Below, in pieces: positions 6,554-12,850 of a stretch of DNA of 16,093 nucleotides; positions within the stretch are counted from its first letter, which is position 1, and each line of letters starts with the position of its first letter. This DNA comes from Clostridiaceae bacterium. GTDB lineage: Bacteria; Bacillota; Clostridia; Acetivibrionales; DUMC01. The notes beneath the pieces were generated by a model. It ran no database searches and was not told the origin of the DNA. It was given only the letters and a program-made list of their open reading frames with translations. Where the stretch lies: positions 1 through 16,093 of the forward strand of contig JAAZDH010000326.1 in NCBI GenBank assembly GCA_012512865.1, given 5' to 3'. Both the position numbers and the translations under genes were made by a program.

Positions 6554-7684
6554 TCACAGGATAATCATGTCCTTGGGTGATGCTGTTAAAACGATCGGTT
6601 CATCATCGCCCATCACTATCATGTCCTCTATTCTCACCCCGCCGAACCCTTCTATATAAATGCCGGGTTCTATTGTAACCACCATGCCTTTTTCAATAGC
6701 CGTCTCGCTGGAAGCAACACTCGGGTCCTCGTGTATTTCCAAGCCCACGCCGTGGCCAAGGCCATGGCCGAAATTGTCACCATAACCTGCCCCTTTAATT
6801 ATTTCTCTTGCAATGGAGTCAATTTCTTTTCCCGTCATGCCCCTCCTGGCACGTTTTAGCGCTTCGACCTGCGCCGTAAGCACAGTATTGTATATTTCCT
6901 CCATTTTCGCGCAGGGTTTTCTTCCCACGAACACCGTCCTGGTCATATCCGAGCAATATCCACGGTACACGGCTCCAAAATCCAGGACTACCGGGTCACC
7001 ATCCTCGATCAGCTTTTCCGATGCAACCCCGTGGGCCATCGAGGACCTCTTTCCCGAAGCTACTATGGTCTTGAAGGAAGCTCCCTCCCCGCCCCTCTTC
7101 TTTACGAAGTATTCCAGTCCGGCCGCAACTTCAAGCTCGCTCACACCTGGTTTTATATACGGAAGCACGTGGCTGAAAGCCTCGTCGGCTATTCTTACGG
7201 CAGTTCTTATTAAATTGATTTCTTCTTCATCTTTAACAACCCTCAGGGATTCCACCACGTTCTTCAGGGGTTTTAGCTCCTCCACCTCCAATTTTTCCTT
7301 TAAATCAAGGAATTTATCGTATGAAAGGTGCAAGCTCTCAAAACCAAGCTTTCTAATGCCGCACTTTTTTATTATTTCGTTCAGCTCGGCATTAATGCCT
7401 TTTGTATATTTCACAATCTCGAAAAAAGGCGCTTGCTGCGCTGCCTGTTCATTGTACCTGCCATCGGTAATAAGGATGGAATGGTTTGCAGTTATTACAA
7501 GGTAGGAAAAGGAACCGGTAAATCCTGACAGGTACATGAAGTTTTCTCTTTTTGACACCAGCATGCCATCAACGCCATTATCCTCCAGCTTGCTTTTTAT
7601 CGAAAGGAGCCGGTTCATCAGGGCTTCCTTCTTACCGTTCCTGCTTCCATCACTTGCATAATCGCTCATTGTTAAGCCACTCAT
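6554..7684 (-). CDS. Aminopeptidase P family protein (Xaa-Pro peptidase, M24)
   Basis: This is a cytoplasmic metallopeptidase expected to remove the N-terminal residue next to proline, or to cleave Xaa-Pro dipeptides. The creatinase-like N-terminal domain (about the first 145 residues) is followed by the pita-bread M24 domain. All five metal ligands are present; counting from an ATG at 7690 they are Asp237, Asp248, His313, Glu341 and Glu355, in the contexts LDFGA, SDMTRT, GHGLGHGVG, IEPG and RIED. The ATG at 7684 is chosen because it is eight bases after GGGGGG. An in-frame ATG at 7690 is too close to that site. A further ATG at 7618, preceded by AAGGAAG, would give the usual family N-terminus and remove a Gly/Ser-rich leader. 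It follows aroQ by about 15 bp, so the two are probably co-transcribed. Confidence 0.92.
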   Translation of the reverse strand: MSGLTMSDYASDGSRNGKKEALMNRLLSIKSKLEDNGVDGMLVSKRENFMYLSGFTGSFSYLVITANHSILITDGRYNEQAAQQAPFFEIVKYTKGINAELNEIIKKCGIRKLGFESLHLSYDKFLDLKEKLEVEELKPLKNVVESLRVVKDEEEINLIRTAVRIADEAFSHVLPYIKPGVSELEVAAGLEYFVKKRGGEGASFKTIVASGKRSSMAHGVASEKLIEDGDPVVLDFGAVYRGYCSDMTRTVFVGRKPCAKMEEIYNTVLTAQVEALKRARRGMTGKEIDSIAREIIKGAGYGDNFGHGLGHGVGLEIHEDPSVASSETAIEKGMVVTIEPGIYIEGFGGVRIEDMIVMGDDEPIVLTASPKDMIIL

Positions 7685-7699
7685 CGACATATCCCCCCG

Positions 7700-8128
7700 T
7701 TAAAGTCCTGCGGCAGCATAAAGGGCCAGCACGTAACTGTCAACCCCAAAACCGCTTATTTGCCCGATACACACCGGTGCTATAACCGATTTTGACCTGA
7801 ATTCTTCCCTTGCGTAAATATTCGACAGGTGAACTTCAATAACCGGCAATTCCACCGCTTTAATCGCATCCCTTATAGCTATGCTGTAATGGGTAAAAGC
7901 TCCCGGGTTGATTACTATCGCGTGGTACCTGCCCCTGGCCTCGTGGATCTTGTCAATTATGTCCCCTTCATGGTTGGATTGCATGAATTCAACCAGGATA
8001 TCCAGCTTTTCGGCCTCGCGGCAAACAAGCATATTAATATCTTCCAGCGTACTGCTGCCGTATATGCCTTTCTCCCTTTCACCCAGCAAATTCAAGTTGG
8101 GACCGTTTATAAACAGTATTTTTTTCAA
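7700..8128 (-). CDS. aroQ: Type II 3-dehydroquinate dehydratase
   Basis: AroQ converts 3-dehydroquinate to 3-dehydroshikimate, the third step of the shikimate pathway, as a dodecameric cytosolic enzyme. At 142 residues it has the family length. Motifs are the N-terminal GPNLNLLGERE with the catalytic Arg and nearby Tyr on the flexible loop, the central Asn-Pro-Gly-Ala-Phe-Thr-His-Tyr-Ser, and the Glu-Val-His-Leu-Ser-Asn-Ile-Tyr-Ala-Arg-Glu-Glu-Phe-Arg substrate-binding region with its His and Arg. The start is a TTG at 8128, six bases after AAGGGGG, giving the usual Met-Lys-Lys-Ile-Leu N-terminus. An upstream TTG at 8149 overlaps the ribosome-binding site and is unlikely. aroE, which acts one step later, lies one gene upstream. 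Confidence 0.96.
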   Translation of the reverse strand: MKKILFINGPNLNLLGEREKGIYGSSTLEDINMLVCREAEKLDILVEFMQSNHEGDIIDKIHEARGRYHAIVINPGAFTHYSIAIRDAIKAVELPVIEVHLSNIYAREEFRSKSVIAPVCIGQISGFGVDSYVLALYAAAGL

Positions 8129-8205
8129 TTTTATCCCCCTTTTCAACAATTGCTTTTACTTGACCTTATATCCCCTTAAACCAGCTTTAACCACCCGGTT
8201 GGCTT

Positions 8206-8976
8206 TTATAAGAACGAAAAGTACCAGAACCATATATCCTGCCCCCACATGATGGCTATAAATGCCGCAATTGCTATAAACGGGCCAAAAGGTATTGTAT
8301 CCTTCCTTTTTTTTATGCTCAGGATGATAAGTATGATACTTGCAAGCCCGCCTAAAAACATTGAAAGAACAAGGACCAATGCACACATTTTCCATCCCAG
8401 GAAAATGCCTACCGGCGCAAATATTTTCACATCGCCCATTCCCATTACTTCTTCATTTTTGAACACGATTGCACCGAATAATGCGGTAAGGAGCAACAAC
8501 CCCGATCCTGGCAAAATTCCCAGTAAAGGGCTCCACCAACGTCCATCTTCGTATATTTTCAATGGCAGGAATATGTTGTACACAAAAGCAGCGGCACTTC
8601 CCGCCAATCCTGCAAGGACAAGCCCGTTTGGTATCGTCTTTGTTTTTATATCTATAAAAAACATTATTATAAGTATGCACATTAAATAGGCAAAAAATGC
8701 AAAATCAGCCGTTAAACCATACTTTGAAAAAACCAGGATGAAGACTGCTGCCGTGGAAAACACAACTATAATCTCCCTTATCTCCCCGGCTTCCCCTTTC
8801 CTCTTTTTATCCCTGAAGTCCCGCCAGCATTCAAGCAGGGATTTTTTTTCAAGTAAAATTCTATCAAGCAAAATATGTATAATAACACTATTCAAGTAAC
8901 CTGCCGCCAAACCTGCAACAAGCACCATGAAATATTTTACAGTGTAGGTTGCCACGCTAATGAAAATTTCTTCCAT
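8206..8976 (-). CDS. A24 family (prepilin-type) aspartic peptidase lacking the methyltransferase cysteines
   Basis: This 256-residue polytopic membrane protein has both catalytic aspartates of the type 4 prepilin/preflagellin peptidases: Asp109 in Phe-Phe-Ile-Asp-Ile-Lys followed by Thr-Ile-Pro-Asn, and Asp182 in Gly-Met-Gly-Asp-Val-Lys. A remnant of the N-terminal domain is visible (Gly-Tyr-Leu-Asn-Ser-Val-Ile), but the CxxC pairs that bind zinc in bifunctional PilD enzymes are missing. The segment between is short and basic, so N-methylation activity is doubtful. The start at 8976 has GAGAGGGG upstream; the longer frame to 9036 lacks a ribosome-binding site. It overlaps the 3' end of aroE by 20 bp, indicating translational coupling. 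No prepilin gene is in the window, so its substrate is unknown. Confidence 0.88.
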   Translation of the reverse strand: MEEIFISVATYTVKYFMVLVAGLAAGYLNSVIIHILLDRILLEKKSLLECWRDFRDKKRKGEAGEIREIIVVFSTAAVFILVFSKYGLTADFAFFAYLMCILIIMFFIDIKTKTIPNGLVLAGLAGSAAAFVYNIFLPLKIYEDGRWWSPLLGILPGSGLLLLTALFGAIVFKNEEVMGMGDVKIFAPVGIFLGWKMCALVLVLSMFLGGLASIILIILSIKKRKDTIPFGPFIAIAAFIAIMWGQDIWFWYFSFL

Positions 8977-9949
8977 AGAACCCCTCTCTACAAGGCAAAC
9001 CCGGAAAAAACTCGAACAGGCGCCTGGTAATTTCATCCGGCACTTTTATGCCCATCCATATTTCATATGCCATTATTCCCTGGTAAATAAGCATCCCAAG
9101 GCCGTTAACCACTTTTATTCCCTGTTTTTCCCCTTCCTCCAGGAATCTCGTCTTCCCGGGATTGTAAATAACATCATACAAGACCTGGCGGGGTAAAAAA
9201 CTAAATGGAAAGTCCAGGGGGGTCTTGTTCACATCGGGGTACATGCCCACGGAAGTCGCATTTATGATTATGTCAGACTTTGTTAAAACCTCTTCAATTT
9301 TTGTATCCGATGTGCCATGATATTCTGCCACGGGTGATATGTTGCCGTTAATTAATTCGGCAATATCCGCGGCCTTCCCGCGGGTCCTGTTTATTATGTA
9401 CAACCTTGAAATGCCTTCAAAAGCCAAGCCCACGGCAATAGCCCTGGCAGCGCCCCCGGCTCCAAGCAAGGCCACCCTTTTTCCCCGTAAATCATCCATG
9501 CCTGATTCCTCCTTAAAGGAGCGGATAAATCCGGGAATATCCGTGTTATATCCGTATAACTTCCCATTCACGTTTTTAACGGTATTAACAGCTCCTACAA
9601 GGGCGGCTTCCCTCGAAACCTCGTCTATGTACCTTACCACCTCGTTTTTATATGGTATGGTTATATTGAACCCGACTATATTTATTGCCTTCAACCCTCT
9701 TACGGCAGCCCCAAGGTCTCCCTTCTCCACGAGGAAGGGAACATATACGGCATCAATTCCAAGGCCCCTGCTGACAGTATTATGAAGTTGGGGTGAAATC
9801 GAATGGGACAATGGATTCCCTATGACTCCCAGCAATTTCGTTTTTCCTGTTATCAAGTTTACAATTTCCATCCCAGTATAATCCATCGTTTTTCCACCCG
9901 TCATTTTTCCATCCGCTGTTTTCCCATCCATCGCTTTTCCATCCATCAC
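8957..9949 (-). CDS. aroE: Shikimate dehydrogenase (NADP+)
   Basis: AroE reduces 3-dehydroshikimate to shikimate with NADPH. The substrate domain contains Gly-Asn-Pro-Leu-Ser-His-Ser-Ile-Ser-Pro near the N-terminus, the catalytic Lys101 (Ile-Pro-Tyr-Lys) and Asp137 (Asn-Thr-Asp), counting from the GTG at 9949. The Rossmann domain has the Gly-Ala-Gly-Gly-Ala-Ala-Arg dinucleotide loop at about 163-169 and an Asn-Arg-Thr NADP-type motif. The first 21 or so residues are a repeat-encoded Met-Asp-Gly-Lys-x series that the family does not have. Several starts are possible (GTG 9949; ATG 9946, 9931, 9904, 9886), each preceded by a G-rich element from the repeat. 9886 gives the most family-like N-terminus, but the sequence does not decide. 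It begins just after the yqeG stop and overlaps the peptidase gene by 20 bp. Confidence 0.93.
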   Translation of the reverse strand: MMDGKAMDGKTADGKMTGGKTMDYTGMEIVNLITGKTKLLGVIGNPLSHSISPQLHNTVSRGLGIDAVYVPFLVEKGDLGAAVRGLKAINIVGFNITIPYKNEVVRYIDEVSREAALVGAVNTVKNVNGKLYGYNTDIPGFIRSFKEESGMDDLRGKRVALLGAGGAARAIAVGLAFEGISRLYIINRTRGKAADIAELINGNISPVAEYHGTSDTKIEEVLTKSDIIINATSVGMYPDVNKTPLDFPFSFLPRQVLYDVIYNPGKTRFLEEGEKQGIKVVNGLGMLIYQGIMAYEIWMGIKVPDEITRRLFEFFPGLPCREGFYGRNFH

Positions 9950-9970
9950 TTTTCATCTATTGCTTTTACC
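9883..9970 (-). repeat. 14/15-bp tandem array over the yqeG stop and aroE start
   Basis: Six contiguous units read on the minus strand: two of 14 bp (9957-9970, 9943-9956) then four of 15 bp (9928-9942, 9913-9927, 9898-9912, 9883-9897). The consensus is close to ATGGAAAARCGATGG. The 14-bp units cover the last codons and stop of yqeG; the 15-bp units run in frame through the aroE N-terminus as Asp-Gly-Lys repeats. Each unit carries a G-rich, ribosome-binding-site-like element, and most contain an ATG. Confidence 0.85.
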
Positions 9971-10471
9971 TTTTTTAATTGCTTCATAATACTTTTTTAG
10001 TATATATCTTTCAGGATATCTTTTCAACCTGACAAATAATGATTCCTTTTTATGAAGGGGCTTTACTAGTATTGTGTATATGCCAAGCCTTTTCCCACCA
10101 TATATATCCGTAAAAACCTGGTCACCAATTGTTGCAGTCTCGCCGGGTTTTAAGCCCATGAGGGCTACTGCTCTTCTAAAAGAACCGCTCATGGGTTTTA
10201 AGGCCCTGTATATAGCATTCAATTTGATTCTTTCATTAAACTTTTCAACCCTTCTCTTAGCAGCATTAGATACAATGCATAATTTAAAACCCCTGTTTTT
10301 TGCTTCTTTTATCCATTTTATTGCACTATTGTCAGCTTCCTTCATGTAAGAGGGCACCAGGGTATTGTCAATATCCAGCAAAAGGCCTTTGATTCCCTTG
10401 TTCCAAAGTTTGCCAAGATCAATATCCTGTACCTTGTCCACTATTTCATCAGGAAAAAATTTCTCCACCAT
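9953..10471 (-). CDS. yqeG: YqeG family HAD IIIA-type phosphatase
   Basis: This is a 172-residue haloacid dehalogenase-fold phosphatase. HAD motif I is Asp33-Ile-Asp35-Asn-Thr-Leu, motif II is the Ser-Asn-Ala after a hydrophobic strand (about residues 68-70), motif III is the Lys-Pro near residue 93, and motif IV is Gly-Asp-Gln with a following Thr-Asp. All catalytic positions are present. The physiological substrate of YqeG is not known to me; phosphatidylglycerophosphate phosphatases are related. The ATG at 10471 has GGAGGG six bases upstream. The C-terminus is a basic Lys-Lys-Gly-Lys-Ser-Asn-Arg tail, the last codons of which belong to the tandem array shared with aroE. It is the first gene of the minus-strand series running toward efp; its upstream region is repeat-rich and shows no clear promoter. 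Confidence 0.92.
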   Translation of the reverse strand: MVEKFFPDEIVDKVQDIDLGKLWNKGIKGLLLDIDNTLVPSYMKEADNSAIKWIKEAKNRGFKLCIVSNAAKRRVEKFNERIKLNAIYRALKPMSGSFRRAVALMGLKPGETATIGDQVFTDIYGGKRLGIYTILVKPLHKKESLFVRLKRYPERYILKKYYEAIKKGKSNR

Positions 10472-10747
10472 TTTTTACCCTCCGCCTGTTCAACTATGAA
10501 CATAATAGCAGAACATTAATCCCTTATCAATAAGCAATAAGCAACAGCCAATAACCAGCAACCAACGGTCAATAATCAATAATCGATAGTCAATAGTCAA
10601 TGGACAATAGCCTAATCAATAATTCATGATCAATAAATAATGACCAAGATCTGGCTAATAATAGATTAAAACACGAATTCAATTCCTAATCAAATATAAT
10701 CATTCTTCATTATTCTTCGTAATTTTTCAATACTTCATAAATAAATT
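10472..10747. other. AT-rich intergenic region holding a heptamer array
   Basis: This 276-bp spacer lies between yqeG and the 75-residue orphan. Its left half is a 7-bp tandem array (listed separately) and its right half is AT-rich sequence with scattered CAATAA and ATTCTTC motifs. No coding potential or clear terminator is visible, and I found no convincing promoter for yqeG. Confidence 0.5.
10527..10610. repeat. 7-bp tandem array, 12 uninterrupted degenerate units
   Basis: The 84 bases divide exactly into twelve heptamers. Eight are one or two changes from TCAATAA/TCAATAG; the other four (units 3, 5, 6 and 9) are more diverged or carry C-rich variants. Units 7 and 8 are identical. Scattered further copies (around 10615 and 10629) lie out of register to the right. 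Confidence 0.8.
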
Positions 10748-10975
10748 TTATAAATAAATATATTTCAGGACCCTCTCAACAATGGCAGACTTCTCTTTAT
10801 CTGAAAGCTTAAGGCAGGTGTAAGGATCAAAACTTGCTATCCTGCCAACATTGCTGTCAAGTTCAATACCCACGTCTCCGCATATACATGACACTGAATT
10901 TTTCTTGTAGTAGTAGAACCTGAACCTGCAATCCTTTCCCTTTGTAAACTGGTATACATAATAATACAGTTCCAT
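10748..10975 (-). CDS. Small hypothetical protein (75 residues)
   Basis: I do not recognise this protein. It begins with an aromatic-rich segment (three consecutive Tyr near residues 4-6 and again near 21-23) containing Lys/Arg and a Cys. A short Cys-Ile-Cys-Gly-Asp motif follows, then a likely C-terminal helix (Ser-Asp-Lys-Glu-Lys-Ser onward). Predicted soluble, with no signal or membrane segment. Four cysteines (16, 30, 32, 54) could be a metal or disulfide site, but the spacing does not match a familiar zinc ribbon. The ATG follows a strong poly-G ribosome-binding site (seven Gs, about eight bases upstream), which is the main reason to call it a gene. It is monocistronic and divergent from ilvE. 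Confidence 0.65.
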   Translation of the reverse strand: MELYYYVYQFTKGKDCRFRFYYYKKNSVSCICGDVGIELDSNVGRIASFDPYTCLKLSDKEKSAIVERVLKYIYL

Positions 10976-11434
10976 TTAGTATCCCCCCCGAGTAACAAAA
11001 TAAGCTGGCAAAAAGCAGGCCGGCTACAAAATATCCCGGCAATAAAATAATGCTCTTGTTATATATCTATGTTTTTTTTTGCAATATGAGAACCGGGTAA
11101 TGTAAGCAATATAAGTAATACAAGCAATATTAGCAATATAAGCGATACAACCATATATAATACAACAACCTGGTGATTACATGGTACAAGCATCTTCATT
11201 AACACTTATGCATTCCTGTTTAAATTTTTATACCAAGGTTTTCATAAAAAATCTGGATTTTTATCCTGAAAAGTTGCATAATATAAATAAGTTAAAACCT
11301 CGAAGTTAAAAAGTTGATATGTTTACTAAAGCTGAAAACTTTGCTTAAATTAATCAATTGTAAATATATGAAAAAAAATAAATTACTAAGCATACAAGCC
11401 ATATAAAATTGCAGCAGAAAGGGGAATAAATCGT
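10976..11434. other. Divergent intergenic region upstream of ilvE
   Basis: This 459-bp AT-rich region separates the minus-strand orphan from plus-strand ilvE. It contains a T run (11072-11080), a 9-bp tandem array, and several weak promoter-like elements, such as TAATAT at 11279-11284 with a poor -35. I looked for a T-box leader, which often controls branched-chain amino acid genes in Firmicutes, and found neither its conserved antiterminator motif nor a terminator before ilvE. Confidence 0.5.
11104..11157. repeat. 9-bp tandem array, five to six units
   Basis: Contiguous 9-bp units with the consensus AAGCAATAY start at 11104, 11113, 11122, 11131 and 11140; a sixth at 11149 is decayed. Units one and three are identical. 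It is intergenic, upstream of ilvE, and not in a plausible reading frame. Confidence 0.8.
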
Positions 11435-12505
11435 ATGCCATACCAAATCAAGATTGAAAAAACAAAAACTCCAAAGGAAAAGCCGGATCAACACAACCTA
11501 GGCTTTGGAAGGTTCTTTACGGACCATATGTTTGTCATGGATTATGCAGCCGGTAAGGGATGGCATGATCCAAGAATTATACCTTACTCGCCCCTGTCAC
11601 TTGACCCTTCCACGATGGTTTTTCATTACGGGCAAGCCATATTCGAAGGGCTCAAGGCATACAGGTCAAAGGATGGCAGGATCCTGTTATTCAGGCCGAC
11701 AAAAAATATTGAAAGGCTGAATATATCAAATGACAGGCTATGCATACCTCAAGTAGACCCGGGTTTTGCCCTCGAAGCAATTAAAACCCTCGTTAAACTT
11801 GATGAAGACTGGATTCCTTCCCTTGAAGGCACCTCTCTTTATATCAGGCCTTTCATTATATCCACGGACCCGTACCTGGGGGTCAGGCCTTCCCATACCT
11901 ACAAGTTTATCATCATATTGTCACCCGTTGGGGCATACTATCCCGAGGGAATAAACCCTGTTAAGATTTATGTTGAAGAGAATTATGTACGCTCGGTAAA
12001 AGGAGGGCTGGGGTATGTAAAAGCAGCGGGAAATTACGCGGCAAGCCTGAAAGCCCAGGAAGAAGCAAATAAAAAGAACTACACGCAGGTTTTGTGGCTG
12101 GATGGAGTTGAAAAGAAATACATAGAAGAAGTTGGCACAATGAATGTATTCTTTGTAATAAACAGCGAAGTAATCACTCCATCCCTTGAAGGCAGCATCC
12201 TCCCGGGGGTGACTAGGGATTCCGTTATACATGTACTTAAGAGTTGGAATATAAAAATAACAGAAAGAAGAATAACCATTGATGAAGTTTTTGATGCCCA
12301 TGCAAAGGGCATGCTGGATGAATCATTCGGTACAGGTACAGCTGCGGTAATCTCGCCTATCGGAAGCTTAAACTGGAAAGGGAAGACCATCGCCATTAGT
12401 AATGAAAAAACAGGCGAGCTGGCCCAAAAATTATACGATTTTATTACGGGCATACAATACGGTAAGGTAGAAGATACCTTCAATTGGACGGTACAGGTTT
12501 TGTAA
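11435..12505 (+). CDS. ilvE: Branched-chain amino acid aminotransferase
   Basis: This PLP-dependent fold-type IV aminotransferase interconverts branched-chain 2-oxo acids and Leu, Ile or Val using glutamate. The 356 residues match the longer (eukaryotic/Bacillus-like) subclass. The active-site lysine is Lys196 in Tyr-Val-Lys-Ala-Ala-Gly-Asn-Tyr-Ala. Other signatures are Phe-His-Tyr-Gly-Gln-Ala-Ile-Phe-Glu-Gly-Leu-Lys-Ala-Tyr near residue 70, Tyr-Ile-Arg-Pro near 136, Glu-Val-Gly-Thr-Met-Asn after 230 and the phosphate-binding Gly-Thr-Gly-Thr-Ala near the C-terminus. The ATG follows AAAGGGG about ten bases upstream. It is a single-gene unit with its own terminator right after the stop, in the opposite direction to the orphan upstream. 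Confidence 0.96.
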   Translation: MPYQIKIEKTKTPKEKPDQHNLGFGRFFTDHMFVMDYAAGKGWHDPRIIPYSPLSLDPSTMVFHYGQAIFEGLKAYRSKDGRILLFRPTKNIERLNISNDRLCIPQVDPGFALEAIKTLVKLDEDWIPSLEGTSLYIRPFIISTDPYLGVRPSHTYKFIIILSPVGAYYPEGINPVKIYVEENYVRSVKGGLGYVKAAGNYAASLKAQEEANKKNYTQVLWLDGVEKKYIEEVGTMNVFFVINSEVITPSLEGSILPGVTRDSVIHVLKSWNIKITERRITIDEVFDAHAKGMLDESFGTGTAAVISPIGSLNWKGKTIAISNEKTGELAQKLYDFITGIQYGKVEDTFNWTVQVL

Positions 12506-12533
12506 CCGGGTGTTTGCCTGTAAAACAAATTTG

Positions 12534-12583
12534 CAGGCCGGCCTGCTGCATGTGTGCACAGGAAGCTGGCCTGTTTTGTTTTT
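12534..12583 (+). terminator. Rho-independent terminator of ilvE
   Basis: The stem CAGGCCGGC (12534-12542) pairs with GCTGGCCTG (12565-12573) through one G-U pair. A smaller inner stem around TGCA/TGCA extends the hairpin, and a T-rich tail (12574-12583) follows directly. It starts 28 bases after the ilvE stop. Confidence 0.85.
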
Positions 12584-12700
12584 GCTTCATGCTCGCCTGG
12601 TTACTTGCTTCATGCTCGCCTGGTTGCTTGCTTCATGCCTGCCCGGCTGCTGCAAGCCTGCCCGGTGGGGAGACTGCTGCAAGTCTTCCCGGTAAGGGGC
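12582..12700. repeat. 23-bp triple repeat followed by a 27-bp repeat pair
   Basis: Three contiguous 23-bp units start at 12582, 12605 and 12628, each beginning TTGCTTCATG. The first two differ at one base, and the third at several. They merge into a pair of related sequences 27 bp apart, each starting CTGCTGCAAG (12647 and 12674). The second pair also forms a hairpin (GGGGAGACT at 12667-12675 with AGTCTTCCC at 12682-12690), with a T run about ten bases later. The block is more GC-rich than its surroundings. Confidence 0.82.
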
Positions 12701-12772
12701 TTTTTCAATTTTTTGTAATGTTTTCATTATCCTTTAATAGAATATTATATAGTAGAAGATTATTATACGGTT

Positions 12773-12808
12773 AAAGATAATCGTTTTATACAGGTGATTA
12801 TCTTTTTT
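12773..12808 (+). terminator. Terminator-like hairpin in the ylbJ leader
   Basis: A perfect 10-bp stem, AAAGATAATC (12773-12782) with GATTATCTTT (12796-12805), has a 13-base loop and merges into a run of Ts. It lies 42 bases before the ylbJ start and reads on the plus strand. It may block read-through from ilvE, or act as an attenuator if transcription of ylbJ begins upstream. The stem is AT-rich, so it may be weak. Confidence 0.5.
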
Positions 12809-12850
12809 CTTTCTTATTTTTAATTATCCACAAAGTTGGGAGCTGTTTTT

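Larger units (their letters stand above)
12506..12850. other. ilvE-ylbJ intergenic region with two hairpins and GC-rich repeats
   Basis: This 345-bp gap holds, in order, the ilvE terminator, a GC-rich repeat block (12582-12700) and an AT-rich half with a second hairpin at 12773-12808. A GAATATT at about 12740 resembles a sigma-E -35, but the matching -10 is poor at the right distance. Short open frames crossing the GC-rich repeats are Cys/Leu/Ala-rich translations of the repeat and are not called. Confidence 0.5.

Noticed and set aside
6813..7505. 230-codon plus-strand frame opposite the M24 peptidase
   Set aside because: The minus strand encodes an intact enzyme with all five metal ligands; the plus frame is Ser-rich antisense.
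10527..10610. Possible CRISPR array
   Set aside because: Units are only 7 bp with no spacers, and no cas genes are nearby.
10976..11434. T-box riboswitch before ilvE
   Set aside because: No conserved T-box sequence, specifier stem or leader terminator can be found.
12533..12546. Perfect palindrome GCAGGCCGGCCTGC as a protein-binding site
   Set aside because: It is better explained as the left part of the ilvE terminator hairpin, which has a proper partner arm and T tail.
12484..12774. Open plus-strand frame rich in Cys, Leu and Ala after ilvE
   Set aside because: It starts inside ilvE, crosses the terminator hairpin and the 23-bp repeats, and its composition is just the translated repeat.
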